Of a stretch of DNA of 64,000 nucleotides, positions 25,452-35,099 are shown in pieces. Positions within the stretch are counted from its first letter, which is position 1; each line of letters starts with the position of its first letter. The stretch spans positions 1,302,001 through 1,366,000 of the forward strand of contig NZ_AP025170.1 of NCBI RefSeq assembly GCF_003402535.2, given 5' to 3'. The translations under genes were made by a program, and so were the position numbers. Source of the DNA: Cupriavidus sp. P-10 (GTDB taxonomy: Bacteria > Pseudomonadota > Gammaproteobacteria > Burkholderiales > Burkholderiaceae). The notes under the pieces were generated by a model. The model did not search any database. It saw only the letters and a list, made by a program, of their open reading frames with translations, and was not told where the DNA came from.

Positions 25452-26531
25452 ATGCCGATGTTCAAGCAGCAGATACGCCTGTGCACCAGCCGGGATGGCG
25501 TTCGCCTTGCCTACGCCGTTACGGGTGGCGGCGCGCCGCTGGTCAAGGCGGCAAACTGGATGAGCCACCTCGAGTTCGATGTCGGCAGCCCGGTGTGGAG
25601 CCATATGATCACGGCGCTGTCGACCGCCCACACCCTGATCCGTTATGACGAACGCGGCTGCGGCCTGTCCGACCGCGATATCGAAGACCTGTCCTTCGAT
25701 GCCTGGCTGCGCGACCTGGAAACGATCGTCGATGCTACCGGGGTAGAGCATTTTCCGCTGCTGGGCATCTCGCAGGGCGCATCGATCGCGGTGGCCTATG
25801 CGGTGGCGCACCCGGAGCGCGTCAGCCACCTGATCCTGCACGGCGGCTACGCCCGCGGGCGCCTGAAGCGCGATCACCTGAGCCAGAGCCTGCGCGAGGA
25901 AGCCGAATTAATGAACAAGCTTGCCGAACTAGGCTGGGGCCAGGAGAACCCCGCCTTCCGCCAGTTCTTTACGACGCAGTTCATCCCGGGCGGCACCGCC
26001 GAGCAGCATGCCTGGTTCAACGAGCTGGAACGGGTATCGACGTCGCCGCTGAATGCCGCGCGCTTCATGCGCGTGTTCAATGAGATCGACGTGGTCGAGC
26101 TGCTGCCCCGAGTCACGTGCCCGACGCTGGTATTGCATGCGGTACGCGACGCACGCGTGCCATTCGACGAGGGCCGCCTGATCGCCAGCGAAATCCCTGG
26201 CGCACGCTTCGTGCCGCTGGAAAGCGGCAACCACCTGCTGCTGGAAACCGAGCCCGCGTGGCACCGCTGGCTCGACGAGGTGCGCGCCTTCCTGCCGGCC
26301 GCGGCACCGGTGAGCGATCCCGCGTTCACCGCGCTGACAAGGCGCGAGCGCGATATCGTCGAACTGATCGCTCAGGGCCGCGACAACGCGCAGATTGCTG
26401 CCCACCTGGACCTGTCCGAGAAGACCGTGCGCAACCACATCACCAGCATCTTCGCCAAGCTGGAAGTGGAAAACCGCGCCCAGGCAATCGTGCTGGCGCG
26501 CAAGGCGGGCTTCGATCGCGCTGACGCGTAG
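25452..26531 (+). CDS. Alpha/beta hydrolase fused to a LuxR-type HTH domain
   Basis: This 359-residue protein joins two domains. Residues about 5-280 are an alpha/beta hydrolase: RYDERGCGLSDR (about 60-71), nucleophile elbow LLGISQGASIAVAYA (about 100-114), an acid in VLHAVRDARVPFDEGR (about 222-237) and a His in LESGNHLLLETEP (about 256-268). Residues about 295-355 are a LuxR/GerE helix-turn-helix: LTRRERDIVELIAQG, NAQIAAHLDLSEKTVRNHIT and AQAIVLARKAGF. The likely role is a transcription factor whose hydrolase part senses or turns over a small ester or lactone. The catalytic residues look intact, so it may be enzymatically active. It is convergent with arnA, with no operon partner. Confidence 0.85.
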   Translation: MPMFKQQIRLCTSRDGVRLAYAVTGGGAPLVKAANWMSHLEFDVGSPVWSHMITALSTAHTLIRYDERGCGLSDRDIEDLSFDAWLRDLETIVDATGVEHFPLLGISQGASIAVAYAVAHPERVSHLILHGGYARGRLKRDHLSQSLREEAELMNKLAELGWGQENPAFRQFFTTQFIPGGTAEQHAWFNELERVSTSPLNAARFMRVFNEIDVVELLPRVTCPTLVLHAVRDARVPFDEGRLIASEIPGARFVPLESGNHLLLETEPAWHRWLDEVRAFLPAAAPVSDPAFTALTRRERDIVELIAQGRDNAQIAAHLDLSEKTVRNHITSIFAKLEVENRAQAIVLARKAGFDRADA

Positions 26532-26555
26532 GGTGCCGGTGCCGCGTGCCTGGGC

Positions 26556-27611
26556 CTACGACTGGTTCACCAGCGTGCGCGCGTCGGTGACGTGGCCGCG
26601 ATAGGCCTCGAATATGCGGCGCAGCGACTGCTCCATGCTGACCTCGGGCTTCCAGCCCAGCTCGTCGATGGTGTTGTCGATCTTCGGCACGCGGTGCTGC
26701 ACATCCTGGTAGCCCTTGCCGTAGAAGTCGCCCGACGAGGTCTCGACGATCTGCGTCTTGCGCGCCTCCTCGGCGTATTCGGGATAGTCCCCCGCCATCT
26801 TCAGCATCATCTCGGCCAGCTCGCGCACCGAGTGGATATTGGCCGGATTGCCGATATTGAAGATCTTGCCGCTGGCGATGCCGTTGGGGTTCTCGATGAT
26901 GCGCATCAGCGCGCTGATGCCGTCCGAGATATCGGCGAACGCACGCTGCTGCGCGCCGCCGTCGACCAGCTTGATCGGCTCGCCGCGCACGATATGGCCG
27001 AGGAACTGCGTCACCACGCGCGATGAACCTTCCTTCGACTCGAAGATCGAGTCCAGGCCCGCGCCGATCCAGTTGAACGGACGGAACAGCGTGTAGTTCA
27101 GGCCTTGCTCCATGCCGTAGGCGTGGATCACGCGGTCCATCAGCTGCTTGGAGCAGGCATAGATCCAGCGTGGCTTGTTGATCGGGCCGTAGACCAGCGG
27201 CGAGGCTTCCGGGTCAAACTCCTCATCGCTGCACATGCCGTAGACCTCGGAGGTCGACGGGAACACCAGGTGCTTGCCGTACTTGACCGCGGCGCGCACG
27301 ATCGGCAGGTTGGCCTCGAAATCCAGCTCGAACACGCGCAGCGGCTGGCGCACGTAGGTGGCCGGCGTGGCGATGGCGACCAGCGGCAGCACCACATCGC
27401 ACTTGCGGATGTTGTACTCGATCCACTCCTTGTTGATGGTGATGTCACCTTCAAAGAAGTGCATGCGAGGGTGGTCGACGAGGTCACCGAGGCGGTCCGT
27501 GTTCATGTCCATGCCGTAGACCTCCCACGGCGTGGTTTCCAGGATGCGGCGCGTCAGGTGATGGCCGATGAAGCCGTTGACGCCGAGAATCAGTACTTTC
27601 TTGCCTTGCAT
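26556..27611 (-). CDS. UDP-glucuronate decarboxylase (ArnA dehydrogenase-type, stand-alone)
   Basis: This 351-residue SDR enzyme matches the C-terminal half of E. coli ArnA, which oxidatively decarboxylates UDP-glucuronate to UDP-4-keto-pentose for aminoarabinose synthesis. The NAD-binding start is VLILGVNGFIGHHLTRRIL; then STSEVYG with the catalytic Ser/Thr (about residues 120-126) and YACSKQLMDRV with Tyr-x-x-x-Lys (about 150-160), and LVDGGAQQRAFADISDG. The formyltransferase half of ArnA is absent, as is common outside enterobacteria. ATG 27611 is used; an upstream ATG at 27629 would add six residues. The arnT-like gene lies just upstream (its stop is 67 bases before this start), so the two form an operon. 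Confidence 0.88.
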   Translation of the reverse strand: MQGKKVLILGVNGFIGHHLTRRILETTPWEVYGMDMNTDRLGDLVDHPRMHFFEGDITINKEWIEYNIRKCDVVLPLVAIATPATYVRQPLRVFELDFEANLPIVRAAVKYGKHLVFPSTSEVYGMCSDEEFDPEASPLVYGPINKPRWIYACSKQLMDRVIHAYGMEQGLNYTLFRPFNWIGAGLDSIFESKEGSSRVVTQFLGHIVRGEPIKLVDGGAQQRAFADISDGISALMRIIENPNGIASGKIFNIGNPANIHSVRELAEMMLKMAGDYPEYAEEARKTQIVETSSGDFYGKGYQDVQHRVPKIDNTIDELGWKPEVSMEQSLRRIFEAYRGHVTDARTLVNQS

Positions 27612-27678
27612 TGCTTTTGACGATCGCATGGAAAAGAAGGCGTGCCGCGCAGGCGCGGCACGAAACACCGGCAGCACG

Positions 27679-29538
27679 CTAGCGCACGCCGGCGACGGGG
27701 AAGTTGGCCACGGCAACGCGCCGCCAGTCGCGCGCGATCACGTGCATCGGCACGCGCACGCTGAGTTCGGCAAACGTCGCTGGCGACAGCAGCGCCACGG
27801 CACGCGGGCCGTGCTGCCACGCATCGACAAAGGCGTCGACGGTCGGCAGCCAGTTCTGCGGCTCCTGCTCCGTGCCGAAGGCCAGTTCATCAGGCTGCGC
27901 CACCATGGTCAGCGGATGTCGCAGGTAGAAGGGCAACGTATGGTCGAGCATGCCGACGCCATACAGCGGCATGCCGGGTCGCAGCACGCGCTCGATCGGC
28001 GCGGCCAGGCCGATGCCAGATGCCGAGCGCCCGATGGCCTCATGGCCGAGCAGGCCGACGGTAAATGCCAGCAGCATGCCCAGCGCGTAAGCCGCGATGC
28101 TTGCCATGCGCCCGTGCCGGTGCCGCAGCCACAGCGCGGCGACCGTGCTGGCGCAGACGAGGGCAAACGCAAGCGCCACCCACACGGCGTAGGCGCGATA
28201 CAGCAGGTTGGGCGTGTTGTTGGAATCGAGCGTCGCCACGATCGGGCTTGCCAGCAGCCCGAGCGCGCCGATCGACAGCATCGCCCAAAGCTGCCTGCGC
28301 CATGCCGGCACGCTTGCCTGCGTCAGCGCGGCACCGGCGAGAATCGCCAGCGCCGGGAACACCGGCAGGATGTAGCCGGGCAATTTCGAGCCGGACAGGC
28401 TGAAGAAGACGAAGATCGACACTGCCCACAGCGCGCACATCAGCGCGGGCTGGAACGGTGCCGGGCCGCTTGTGCCGGCACTGCCGGCAGTGCCCGCGGC
28501 GCCGGCGCGATGCCTGACGGTGCGGACCATCGCGGGCAGCATCCCAAGCCACGGCAGGAAGCCACCCAGCACCAGCGGGACGAAGTACCACAGCGCCCCC
28601 TTGCGCGCATGCACGGTCGAGGTGTAGCGCTGCCAGTGCTCGTGGATAAAGAAGAAGTGCAGGAACTCGGGATTGCGCCGCGCCACCAGCCAGTACCAGG
28701 GCACCGCCACCCCCAGCATCAGTGCGAACCCCGCCGGCGCATGCAGGCGCCGCCACAGCGCCAGGTCGCGCGTGGCACAGGTGTACGCCACCAGCACCAG
28801 TCCCGGCAGCACCAGGCCGACCAGCCCCTTGGTCAGCAGCGCAATGCCCATCGCCGCCCAGCACGCCAGCATCCAGTTGCGTTGCGCCGATCGCGTGGTG
28901 CGCGGGTGCTGCGCCAGCAGCATGCCCGCGAGCACGCAGGCCATGACGCCGGAGAGCGTCATGTCGAGGGTATTGAAGTGGGCCGCGGCATTCCACATCG
29001 GCGCCGATACCAGCACCAGCCCGGCCAGCCAACCTGCGCGCGCGCCGAACCAGCGCGCCGCCGCCAGCATCGATGCCGCCACGCCGGCCAGGCCCGCGAG
29101 TGCGACGCACAGCCGCGCCTGCCATTCGCCGACGCCGAACAGCGTGTACGAGAGCGCCGTCACCCACATGTGGAAGGGCGGCTTCTCAAAGTACTTCAGG
29201 CCGTCATAGCGGATCGTGACCCAGTCGCCGGTGACCAGCATCTCGCGCGCGATCTCGGCGTAGCGGCCTTCGTCCGGTCCCAGCAAGTGGCGCACGCCCA
29301 GCGTGCCGAACCACAGCAGCGCGAACGCCAGCACGGCGAGCGCGAGCGCAAGGGCGGGGATGCCTGCCACGCGGACGGCATGCCCCGGCCCGGCGGCGAG
29401 GCGCCCGGTGCGGGGCAGCACGGCGGGGGTGGCAGGGCTGGAGGGCAGGTGTGACGGCAAGGCGGCGCGGAAGGAAGAGTTGACGGCCTTGTCGGCGCCG
29501 GCGCCAGGCGCGGCGTTGAACAGGACAAGGCCTGGCAA
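27679..29538 (-). CDS. ArnT-like lipid A glycosyltransferase
   Basis: A 619-residue inner-membrane glycosyltransferase of the PMT/ArnT family, which transfers aminoarabinose from undecaprenyl phosphate to lipid A and so lowers binding of polymyxin and other cationic peptides. The family motifs are GPDEGRYAEIAREML with the catalytic acid (about residues 88-102), YFEKPPFHMWV (about 118-128), and about 12 hydrophobic segments. The C-terminal part contains LPFYLRHPLTMV and a periplasmic domain. The first 60 residues are Ala/Pro-rich and the start may lie further in. It is cotranscribed with the arnA-type gene downstream and divergent from a two-component system, with a PmrA-box-like site between. 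Confidence 0.85.
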   Translation of the reverse strand: MPGLVLFNAAPGAGADKAVNSSFRAALPSHLPSSPATPAVLPRTGRLAAGPGHAVRVAGIPALALALAVLAFALLWFGTLGVRHLLGPDEGRYAEIAREMLVTGDWVTIRYDGLKYFEKPPFHMWVTALSYTLFGVGEWQARLCVALAGLAGVAASMLAAARWFGARAGWLAGLVLVSAPMWNAAAHFNTLDMTLSGVMACVLAGMLLAQHPRTTRSAQRNWMLACWAAMGIALLTKGLVGLVLPGLVLVAYTCATRDLALWRRLHAPAGFALMLGVAVPWYWLVARRNPEFLHFFFIHEHWQRYTSTVHARKGALWYFVPLVLGGFLPWLGMLPAMVRTVRHRAGAAGTAGSAGTSGPAPFQPALMCALWAVSIFVFFSLSGSKLPGYILPVFPALAILAGAALTQASVPAWRRQLWAMLSIGALGLLASPIVATLDSNNTPNLLYRAYAVWVALAFALVCASTVAALWLRHRHGRMASIAAYALGMLLAFTVGLLGHEAIGRSASGIGLAAPIERVLRPGMPLYGVGMLDHTLPFYLRHPLTMVAQPDELAFGTEQEPQNWLPTVDAFVDAWQHGPRAVALLSPATFAELSVRVPMHVIARDWRRVAVANFPVAGVR

Positions 29539-29564
29539 TGCGAGCGCGAGGATAAGCCGCCAAC

Positions 29565-29581
29565 CTTAATGGCACATTAAG
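29565..29581. promoter_or_regulatory. PmrA-box-like palindrome
   Basis: CTTAAT-GGCAC-ATTAAG, two perfect 6-base arms with a 5-base spacer, sits between the arnT-like gene (27 bases away) and the response regulator gene. PmrA sites are pairs of CTTAA(T/G) hexamers with 5-base spacing; here the second is inverted, which is nearly the same because the hexamer is almost palindromic. Binding by the adjacent regulator is inference. Confidence 0.6.
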
Positions 29582-29671
29582 CCTGCGGGCTCACAATCGA
29601 TATCCTTCGCGGCGTGATTGCCGCGCGCCGCGCGTAACTCCCGCGCGTGACTCCCGCATAACACCCGGAAC

Positions 29672-30343
29672 ATGAGAATCCTTATCGTTGAAGACGACCC
29701 CATGCTCGGCGATGGCCTGCGGCGCGGGCTGCAGCTGCTGGACTATGCGGTCGACTGGTTCGGCACCGCCACCGAAGCCGACCATGCGCTGGAGATGGCC
29801 GACTATGACGCCGTGGTTCTGGACCTTGGCCTGCCCGGCGAGGACGGCATGGCGCTGCTCGCGCGCTGGCGCGCGCGCGGCTGCCGCATTCCCGTGATCG
29901 TGCTGACCGCGCGCGATGCGATCGAAAGCCGCATCGGCGGGCTCGACGCCGGCGCCGACGACTACCTGGTCAAGCCGATCGCGCTCGACGAACTGGCCGC
30001 GCGCCTGCGCGCCGTGACGCGCCGGGCCGTGGGGCTGTCGTCGCCGGTGTGGAAGCACGGCGCGCTGGAATTCCATCCGGCCGGCAGGCAGGCGTACTGG
30101 GCCGGCACGCCGGTGGAGCTGACCAGCCGCGAAGCCATGCTGCTCGAACTGCTGCTGGCACATCCCAACCGCCTGCTGACGCGCGACTTCCTGCGCGACA
30201 AGCTCTATGACTGGCAGGGCGGCGTGGAAAGCAATGCCCTTGAAGTCCATATCCACCACCTGCGCCGCAAGATCCATCCCAAGATCGTGCGCACCTTCCG
30301 CGGCGCGGGCTACACGCTGGGCGCTGCCGAGGACTGCCAATGA
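29672..30343 (+). CDS. OmpR-family response regulator (PmrA/QseB-like)
   Basis: A 223-residue DNA-binding response regulator. The receiver domain (about residues 1-115) has the acidic pair EDD (7-9), phospho-acceptor Asp in VVLDLGLPGEDG (Asp about 51), Thr in IVLTARDA (about 79) and Lys in YLVKP (about 101). The C-terminal winged helix (about 125-218) ends with the typical SNALEVHIHHLRRKI and RTFRGAGYTLG. It overlaps the sensor kinase gene by 4 bases. Its place opposite arnT suggests control of lipid A modification, as PmrA does. Confidence 0.9.
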   Translation: MRILIVEDDPMLGDGLRRGLQLLDYAVDWFGTATEADHALEMADYDAVVLDLGLPGEDGMALLARWRARGCRIPVIVLTARDAIESRIGGLDAGADDYLVKPIALDELAARLRAVTRRAVGLSSPVWKHGALEFHPAGRQAYWAGTPVELTSREAMLLELLLAHPNRLLTRDFLRDKLYDWQGGVESNALEVHIHHLRRKIHPKIVRTFRGAGYTLGAAEDCQ

Positions 30344-31698
30344 CGCTGCAGCGCCGGCTTATCCTTGCCGTGCTGATCGCCACGCCGGTGGTCTGGCTGC
30401 TGACCATCGGCCTGACCTACGTGCGCGCCCGGCATGAGATCAACGAGCTGTACGACACCGACATGGTGCGCATGGCGCTGCAGATGCACTCGGTGGTGCC
30501 GATGGTCGACCTTGCCGCAGGGCCGTCGCGCACCCGGCTGCCGCAACTTGTGGAGGGCGACCAGGGCGATGCCGGCCTGGGCGACCTCGCCATCGCCGCG
30601 TGGCTGCCGGACGGGAAGCCCCTGCATATCGATCCGGAGGGCGACCTGCTGCCGCGCGCGCCGGGCTTGAAGGGCTTCAGCGACACCGTCCTCGGCCAGC
30701 AGCGCTGGCGGCTCTACTACCTCGACGATCCCGATACCGGCTGGCGCGTCTGCGTCGGCCAGCAACTGGCCGAGCGCAACGAGTTGATCCTGTCCTATAT
30801 CGCCGCGCAGGTGCTGCCATGGGCCGCGGGCCTGCCGATGCTGATCGGGCTGCTGATCTGGTTCACGCGCCGCGCGATGGAACCGGTGCGGGCGTTGTCG
30901 GCCGATATCGAACGGCGTGCGCCCGATGACCGCCAGCCGCTCAGCCTGGCGGCGGTGCCCGGCGAGCTGGTGCCGCTGGTCCATGCCATGAACCGGCTGC
31001 TGGCGCGGGTTTCGGACTCGATCGAGCACGAGCGCCGCCTGACTGCCGACGCGGCGCATGAGATGCGCACGCCGCTGGCTGCGCTGAAGGCGCAATGGGA
31101 GCTTGCCGAGCGCTCGCCGGACGCCGTGGAGCGCAACCAGGCCCGCGCCAACGTCGCCGCCGGCATCGACCGCATCAGCCGGCTGGTATCGCAATTGCTG
31201 ACGCTGAGCCGGCTGGAAGATGCCTCGGCACTGCCGTCCCGCCAGCCGGTCAGCTGGCTGCCGGTGGCGCAGCAGGCGCTGTCAGACTGCCTGGCGCTGG
31301 CGCAGCAGAAGCAGGTCGACGTGGAGCTCGAATGGCCGGAGCAGGGCGGGGAACCGCTACCGGTCGCGGGCGATGCCAACCTGTTGTCGCTGCTGCTGCG
31401 CAACCTGCTCGACAATGCCATCCGCTACAGCCCGCCGGGGGCGCTGGTCACCGTGGATTTCCAGCCGGACGGCATTACCGTGCGCGACCAGGGGCCGGGC
31501 ATCGCGCCCGATGTGCTGGCGCGGCTGGGCGACCGGTTCTTCCGCGGGGGTGGGACGCAACGGGAGCACGGGCATGGCCTTGGTGTTTCCATCGCGCAGC
31601 GCGTGGCGCGGCTGCATGGGCTGGACCTGGCCTTTGCCAACCGGACCGACGGCGCGACGGGGCTGGCAGTGCGGATCGCCCGGGACGGGCCCCAATGA
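30340..31698 (+). CDS. Sensor histidine kinase (PmrB/QseC-like)
   Basis: A 452-residue membrane sensor kinase. There is one hydrophobic helix near the N-terminus (LILAVLIATPVVWLLTIGL), a periplasmic domain of about 130 residues, and a second helix VLPWAAGLPMLIGLLIWF (about 160-177). A HAMP-like stretch follows, then the phospho-acceptor His in DAAHEMRTPLAALKAQ (about 242-257) and the ATPase motifs N box LLRNLLDNAIRYSPPG (about 348-363), G1 VRDQGPGIAPDV and G2 GHGLGVSI. It pairs with the response regulator, whose gene it overlaps by 4 bases. The signal (iron, polymyxin, pH) cannot be read from the sequence. Confidence 0.9.
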   Translation: MTLQRRLILAVLIATPVVWLLTIGLTYVRARHEINELYDTDMVRMALQMHSVVPMVDLAAGPSRTRLPQLVEGDQGDAGLGDLAIAAWLPDGKPLHIDPEGDLLPRAPGLKGFSDTVLGQQRWRLYYLDDPDTGWRVCVGQQLAERNELILSYIAAQVLPWAAGLPMLIGLLIWFTRRAMEPVRALSADIERRAPDDRQPLSLAAVPGELVPLVHAMNRLLARVSDSIEHERRLTADAAHEMRTPLAALKAQWELAERSPDAVERNQARANVAAGIDRISRLVSQLLTLSRLEDASALPSRQPVSWLPVAQQALSDCLALAQQKQVDVELEWPEQGGEPLPVAGDANLLSLLLRNLLDNAIRYSPPGALVTVDFQPDGITVRDQGPGIAPDVLARLGDRFFRGGGTQREHGHGLGVSIAQRVARLHGLDLAFANRTDGATGLAVRIARDGPQ

Positions 31699-31728
31699 AA
31701 AACGCCCCGCACGGCTTGGTGCGGGGCG
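31698..31728 (-). terminator. Terminator of tex
   Basis: Arms CGCCCCGCAC and GTGCGGGGCG enclose a 6-base loop; on the minus strand the hairpin is followed by TTTTT. It lies 28 bases beyond the tex stop and directly after the sensor kinase stop. Confidence 0.8.
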
Positions 31729-31755
31729 CCAGGGATGTCGCGGGCAGCGAGCCGC

Positions 31756-34101
31756 TCAGCGCTTGAGCTTGGCGAATGCCGCCGCCATTGCGCCCGCCGG
31801 CTCCTGCTCGCGGCGGCCGCCGCCGCTGCTGCCCTTGCCGCCACTGCGCTGGCCGCCGCGGTCGCCGCCGGCGCGCGGGGCCGCCTGGCCGGGCTCGTCA
31901 TCCAGGCGCATCGACAGCCCGATGCGGTTGCGCTTGACGTCGACCTCCATCACCTTGACCTTGACGATCTGGCCGGCCTTGACCACCTCGTGCGCGTCCT
32001 TGACGAACTTGTTCGACAGTGCCGAGATATGGACCAGCCCGTCCTGGTGCACGCCGATATCGACAAACGCGCCGAACGCCGCCACGTTGGTGACCACGCC
32101 TTCCAGCACCATGCCAGGCTGCAGGTCCTTCACGTCCTCCACACCTTCCTGGAAGGTCGCGGTCTTGAACTCGGGGCGCGGGTCGCGGCCGGGCTTTTCC
32201 AGCTCGGACAGGATGTCGCGCACGGTCGGCAGGCCGAACGACTCATCGGTGAACTTCTCCGCCGACAGGCCGCGCAGCGCTTCGCGGTTGCCCATGACAT
32301 CACGCAGGCCCTTCTTGATGGCGTCCAGGATGCGTTGCACCACCGGGTACGCTTCCGGGTGCACCGACGAGCGGTCCAGCGGGTTGTCGCCATCGTTGAT
32401 GCGCAGGAAGCCGGCCGCCTGCTCGAAGGTCTTGTCGCCCAGGCGCGGCACCTTCTTCAGCGCCGCGCGGTTGGCGAAGGCACCGTTGGCATCGCGGAAC
32501 TCGACGATATTGCGTGCCAGCACCGTGTTCAGGCCCGACACGCGCGCCAGCAGCGGCGCCGAGGCGGTGTTGACGTCCACGCCCACGGCGTTCACGCAGT
32601 CTTCGACCACGGCGTCCAGGGTGCGTGCCAGCTCGCGCTGGTTCACATCATGCTGGTACTGGCCCACGCCGATCGACTTGGGATCGATCTTGACCAGCTC
32701 GGCCAGCGGATCCTGCAGGCGGCGTGCGATCGACACCGCACCGCGCAGCGACACGTCCAGGTCCGGGAATTCCTTGGCGGCCAGTTCCGACGCCGAGTAG
32801 ACCGAGGCGCCGGCCTCGCTGACCACGATCTTGGTCAGCTTCAGCTCGGGCATCTGCTTCATCAGGTCCTGCACCAGCTTGTCGGTCTCGCGGCTGGCGG
32901 TGCCGTTGCCGATCGAGACCAGCGCGACGTTGTGCTGCCTGGCCAGGCGCGCCAGCGTGGCGAGCGAACCGTTCCAGTCGCGGCGCGGCTCGTGCGGGTA
33001 GATGGTGGCGGTATCGAGCAGCTTGCCGGTGCTGTCGACCACCGCGATCTTGCAGCCGGTGCGGATGCCGGGATCGACGCCCATCACGGACTTGGGGCCC
33101 GCCGGCGCGGCCAGCAGCAGTTCATGCAGGTTGCGGCCGAAGACCTTGATGGCTTCGCTCTCGGCGGTCTCGCGCAGTTGCGTCAGCAGCTCGGTTTCCA
33201 GGTGCGGCTGCACCTTCACGCGCCAGCACCAGCGGCACACGTCGCCCAGCCACTTGTCGGCGGGGCGGCCCAACTGCTGGATGCCGACATGGCGCGCGAT
33301 CATGCCTTCGCACGGGTGCGGCACCATCGCGTCCTGTTCTTCGCCCAGGCCCAGCTTGACCATCAGCACGCCCGCGTTGCGGCCGCGGAACAGCGCCAGC
33401 GCGCGGTGCGACGGCACCGTGCGGATGGTTTCGCTGTAGGCGTAGTAGTCGCGGAACTTCTCTTCCTCGGCGGTTTCCTTGCCTTCCATCACGGTCGAGG
33501 CGACCACGCCGTTGTTCCACAGGTGTTCGCGCAGCTTGCCCAGCAGTTCCGCGGTCTCGCCGAACTGCTCGGACAGGATGTCGCGCGCGCCGTCCAGCGC
33601 CGCCTTCACATCGGGCACGCCGCCGTCGGCGGTCGGGTTGCCGTTGACGTACTTGGCCGCCTCGGTTTGCGGATCCAGCGTGGGATCGGCCAGCAGCGCC
33701 AGCGCCAGCGGCTCCAGCCCGCATTCGCGCGCGATCTGGGCGCGGGTGCGGCGCTTGGGCTTGTAGGGCAGGTAGAGGTCTTCCAGCGCCTGCTTGGTTT
33801 CGGCGCCCTCGATGGCGGCCTGCAGTTCGGGCGTGAGCTTGCCTTGCTCCTGGATCGACGCCAGGATGGCCGCGCGGCGGTCTTCCATGTCGCGCAGGTA
33901 AAGCAGGCGCTCTTCCAGGTTACGCAGCTGCGTGTCGTCCAGGTTGTCAGTCACTTCCTTGCGGTAGCGGGCGATGAACGGGACGGTGGCGCCCTCGTCG
34001 AGCAGGGCCACGGCGGCCGCGACCTGGCGGGGCTGCACGGACAGTTCAGCCGCGATGAGCGACACGATTTTTTGCGAGACGGAAGCGGGCAGGTTGGACA
34101 T
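31756..34101 (-). CDS. tex: Tex, RNA-binding transcription accessory protein
   Basis: Tex is a conserved cytosolic nucleic-acid-binding protein linked to transcription. The 781-residue length is typical. Domains in order: N-terminal helical region ([20 protein letters not shown], about residues 40-60), YqgF/RNase H-like domain with [20 protein letters not shown] (about 330-350), double helix-hairpin-helix ([20 protein letters not shown], about 520-540), and a C-terminal S1 domain ([20 protein letters not shown], about 655-675). The tail is Gly/Arg-rich ([20 protein letters not shown]). ATG 34101 starts [20 protein letters not shown]; open frame further upstream has no support. Confidence 0.95.
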   Translation of the reverse strand: MSNLPASVSQKIVSLIAAELSVQPRQVAAAVALLDEGATVPFIARYRKEVTDNLDDTQLRNLEERLLYLRDMEDRRAAILASIQEQGKLTPELQAAIEGAETKQALEDLYLPYKPKRRTRAQIARECGLEPLALALLADPTLDPQTEAAKYVNGNPTADGGVPDVKAALDGARDILSEQFGETAELLGKLREHLWNNGVVASTVMEGKETAEEEKFRDYYAYSETIRTVPSHRALALFRGRNAGVLMVKLGLGEEQDAMVPHPCEGMIARHVGIQQLGRPADKWLGDVCRWCWRVKVQPHLETELLTQLRETAESEAIKVFGRNLHELLLAAPAGPKSVMGVDPGIRTGCKIAVVDSTGKLLDTATIYPHEPRRDWNGSLATLARLARQHNVALVSIGNGTASRETDKLVQDLMKQMPELKLTKIVVSEAGASVYSASELAAKEFPDLDVSLRGAVSIARRLQDPLAELVKIDPKSIGVGQYQHDVNQRELARTLDAVVEDCVNAVGVDVNTASAPLLARVSGLNTVLARNIVEFRDANGAFANRAALKKVPRLGDKTFEQAAGFLRINDGDNPLDRSSVHPEAYPVVQRILDAIKKGLRDVMGNREALRGLSAEKFTDESFGLPTVRDILSELEKPGRDPRPEFKTATFQEGVEDVKDLQPGMVLEGVVTNVAAFGAFVDIGVHQDGLVHISALSNKFVKDAHEVVKAGQIVKVKVMEVDVKRNRIGLSMRLDDEPGQAAPRAGGDRGGQRSGGKGSSGGGRREQEPAGAMAAAFAKLKR

Positions 34102-34244
34102 CTGAAAACGCAGTCGGTCGAAAGCGGGGCATTTTGCCACAAGCGCGGCGCGGTTCGGCCACGCTGGCCGCTGGCGCCGCGCAAGGGGCGTTACCAGCAT
34201 GTGCGGGGCAGGCCGCCAGGCGGCCCGGATGCTAGAATCCCGTC

Positions 34245-35066
34245 ATGATCGTCAAGCCCCGTCCGGCCGCCGCCAAGGCCACTTCAGCGGCAACTTCGCC
34301 GACACCCTCACCGGCCATGCCAACCGTCGCCAACGTGCCGAAATCCGTCCTCTTCCAAGCTGCCAGCCTGGCAGTGCTGGCGCTCGCCGCCGGCGCCGTG
34401 CTGATGCCGGTGCGACCCGCGCTGGCGCAAGCCTCGGCACCGGCCGCGGCAACGCCAACGGCCGCCGGAGCTCCGCGCGATTTCGGCGCCGAACGCAAGG
34501 CCATCGGCGATTCGCGCGCGTGGACCAACTACCGTTTCTCCGCGGCCGAGCACGAGTGCTACAGCAAGTTCTTCGTCACCAGCTGCATCGACAAGGCCAA
34601 GGAAGCCCAGCGCCAGGAGCTGCAGGTGCTGCGCAAGCGCGAACTGGAAGTCGGCGAGGCCGAGCGCGCGCACCGCGCCGCCGAGCGCGACCGCGACCAG
34701 GCGCTGCGCCGTGCCGAATTCGAGGCCAGCCAGCCGCAGCGTGCCGCCAGCGAGAAGTCCAGCCGCACCACATTCGAGAAAAAGCAGCAGGATCAGCAGC
34801 TGCGCGAGGCGCAACGCCAGGGCGAGGCGCCGCAGCGCGCCGCCAACGCGCAGTCGTACCAGCAGAAGCAGTCCGACTTCGACGCCAGGATGAAAGAGGC
34901 GCAGCAGAAGGGCGGCGAGCAGGCTCGCCAGCGCGAGGAAAACGCGAAGGCGTACGAGGCCAAGCAGCGCGACCTCGAGCGGCGCCAGAAGGAACTGGAA
35001 GAGCGGCGCGCCAAGGCCAAGGAACAGCAAGGCCAGGCGTCGGCGCCGCGCCCGTTCGGCTTCTGA
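34245..35066 (+). CDS. Coiled-coil envelope protein of unknown function
   Basis: No named family is recognised. The 273-residue protein has a long basic/Ala-rich lead, a hydrophobic segment SVLFQAASLAVLALAAGAVL (about residues 34-53) with a possible cleavage at ALAQAS (about 62-67), and then a segment with two Cys (HECYSKFFVTSCIDKAKEAQ, about 105-124). From about residue 120 to 265 it is almost entirely charged coiled coil rich in Gln, Glu, Arg and Ala. It is probably periplasmic or anchored in the inner membrane. It is followed after 33 bases by a DUF465 gene. The Cys-containing start of the mature domain recurs in Burkholderiaceae proteins of unknown role, as far as I recall. Confidence 0.75.
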   Translation: MIVKPRPAAAKATSAATSPTPSPAMPTVANVPKSVLFQAASLAVLALAAGAVLMPVRPALAQASAPAAATPTAAGAPRDFGAERKAIGDSRAWTNYRFSAAEHECYSKFFVTSCIDKAKEAQRQELQVLRKRELEVGEAERAHRAAERDRDQALRRAEFEASQPQRAASEKSSRTTFEKKQQDQQLREAQRQGEAPQRAANAQSYQQKQSDFDARMKEAQQKGGEQARQREENAKAYEAKQRDLERRQKELEERRAKAKEQQGQASAPRPFGF

Positions 35067-35099
35067 GCCGATCGCACTGACCGTACCGCGGAGGCGCAC

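Noticed and set aside
27568..29454. Open frame of 628 codons antisense to the arnT-like gene
   Set aside because: Arg/Gln/His-rich product without hydrophobic core or motif; the opposite strand is a typical 12-helix glycosyltransferase.
31735..34248. Open frame of 837 codons antisense to tex
   Set aside because: High GC and codon bias create long shadow frames. Its translation is His/Arg/Gln/Val rich with no domain, and tex on the other strand is a clear conserved protein.
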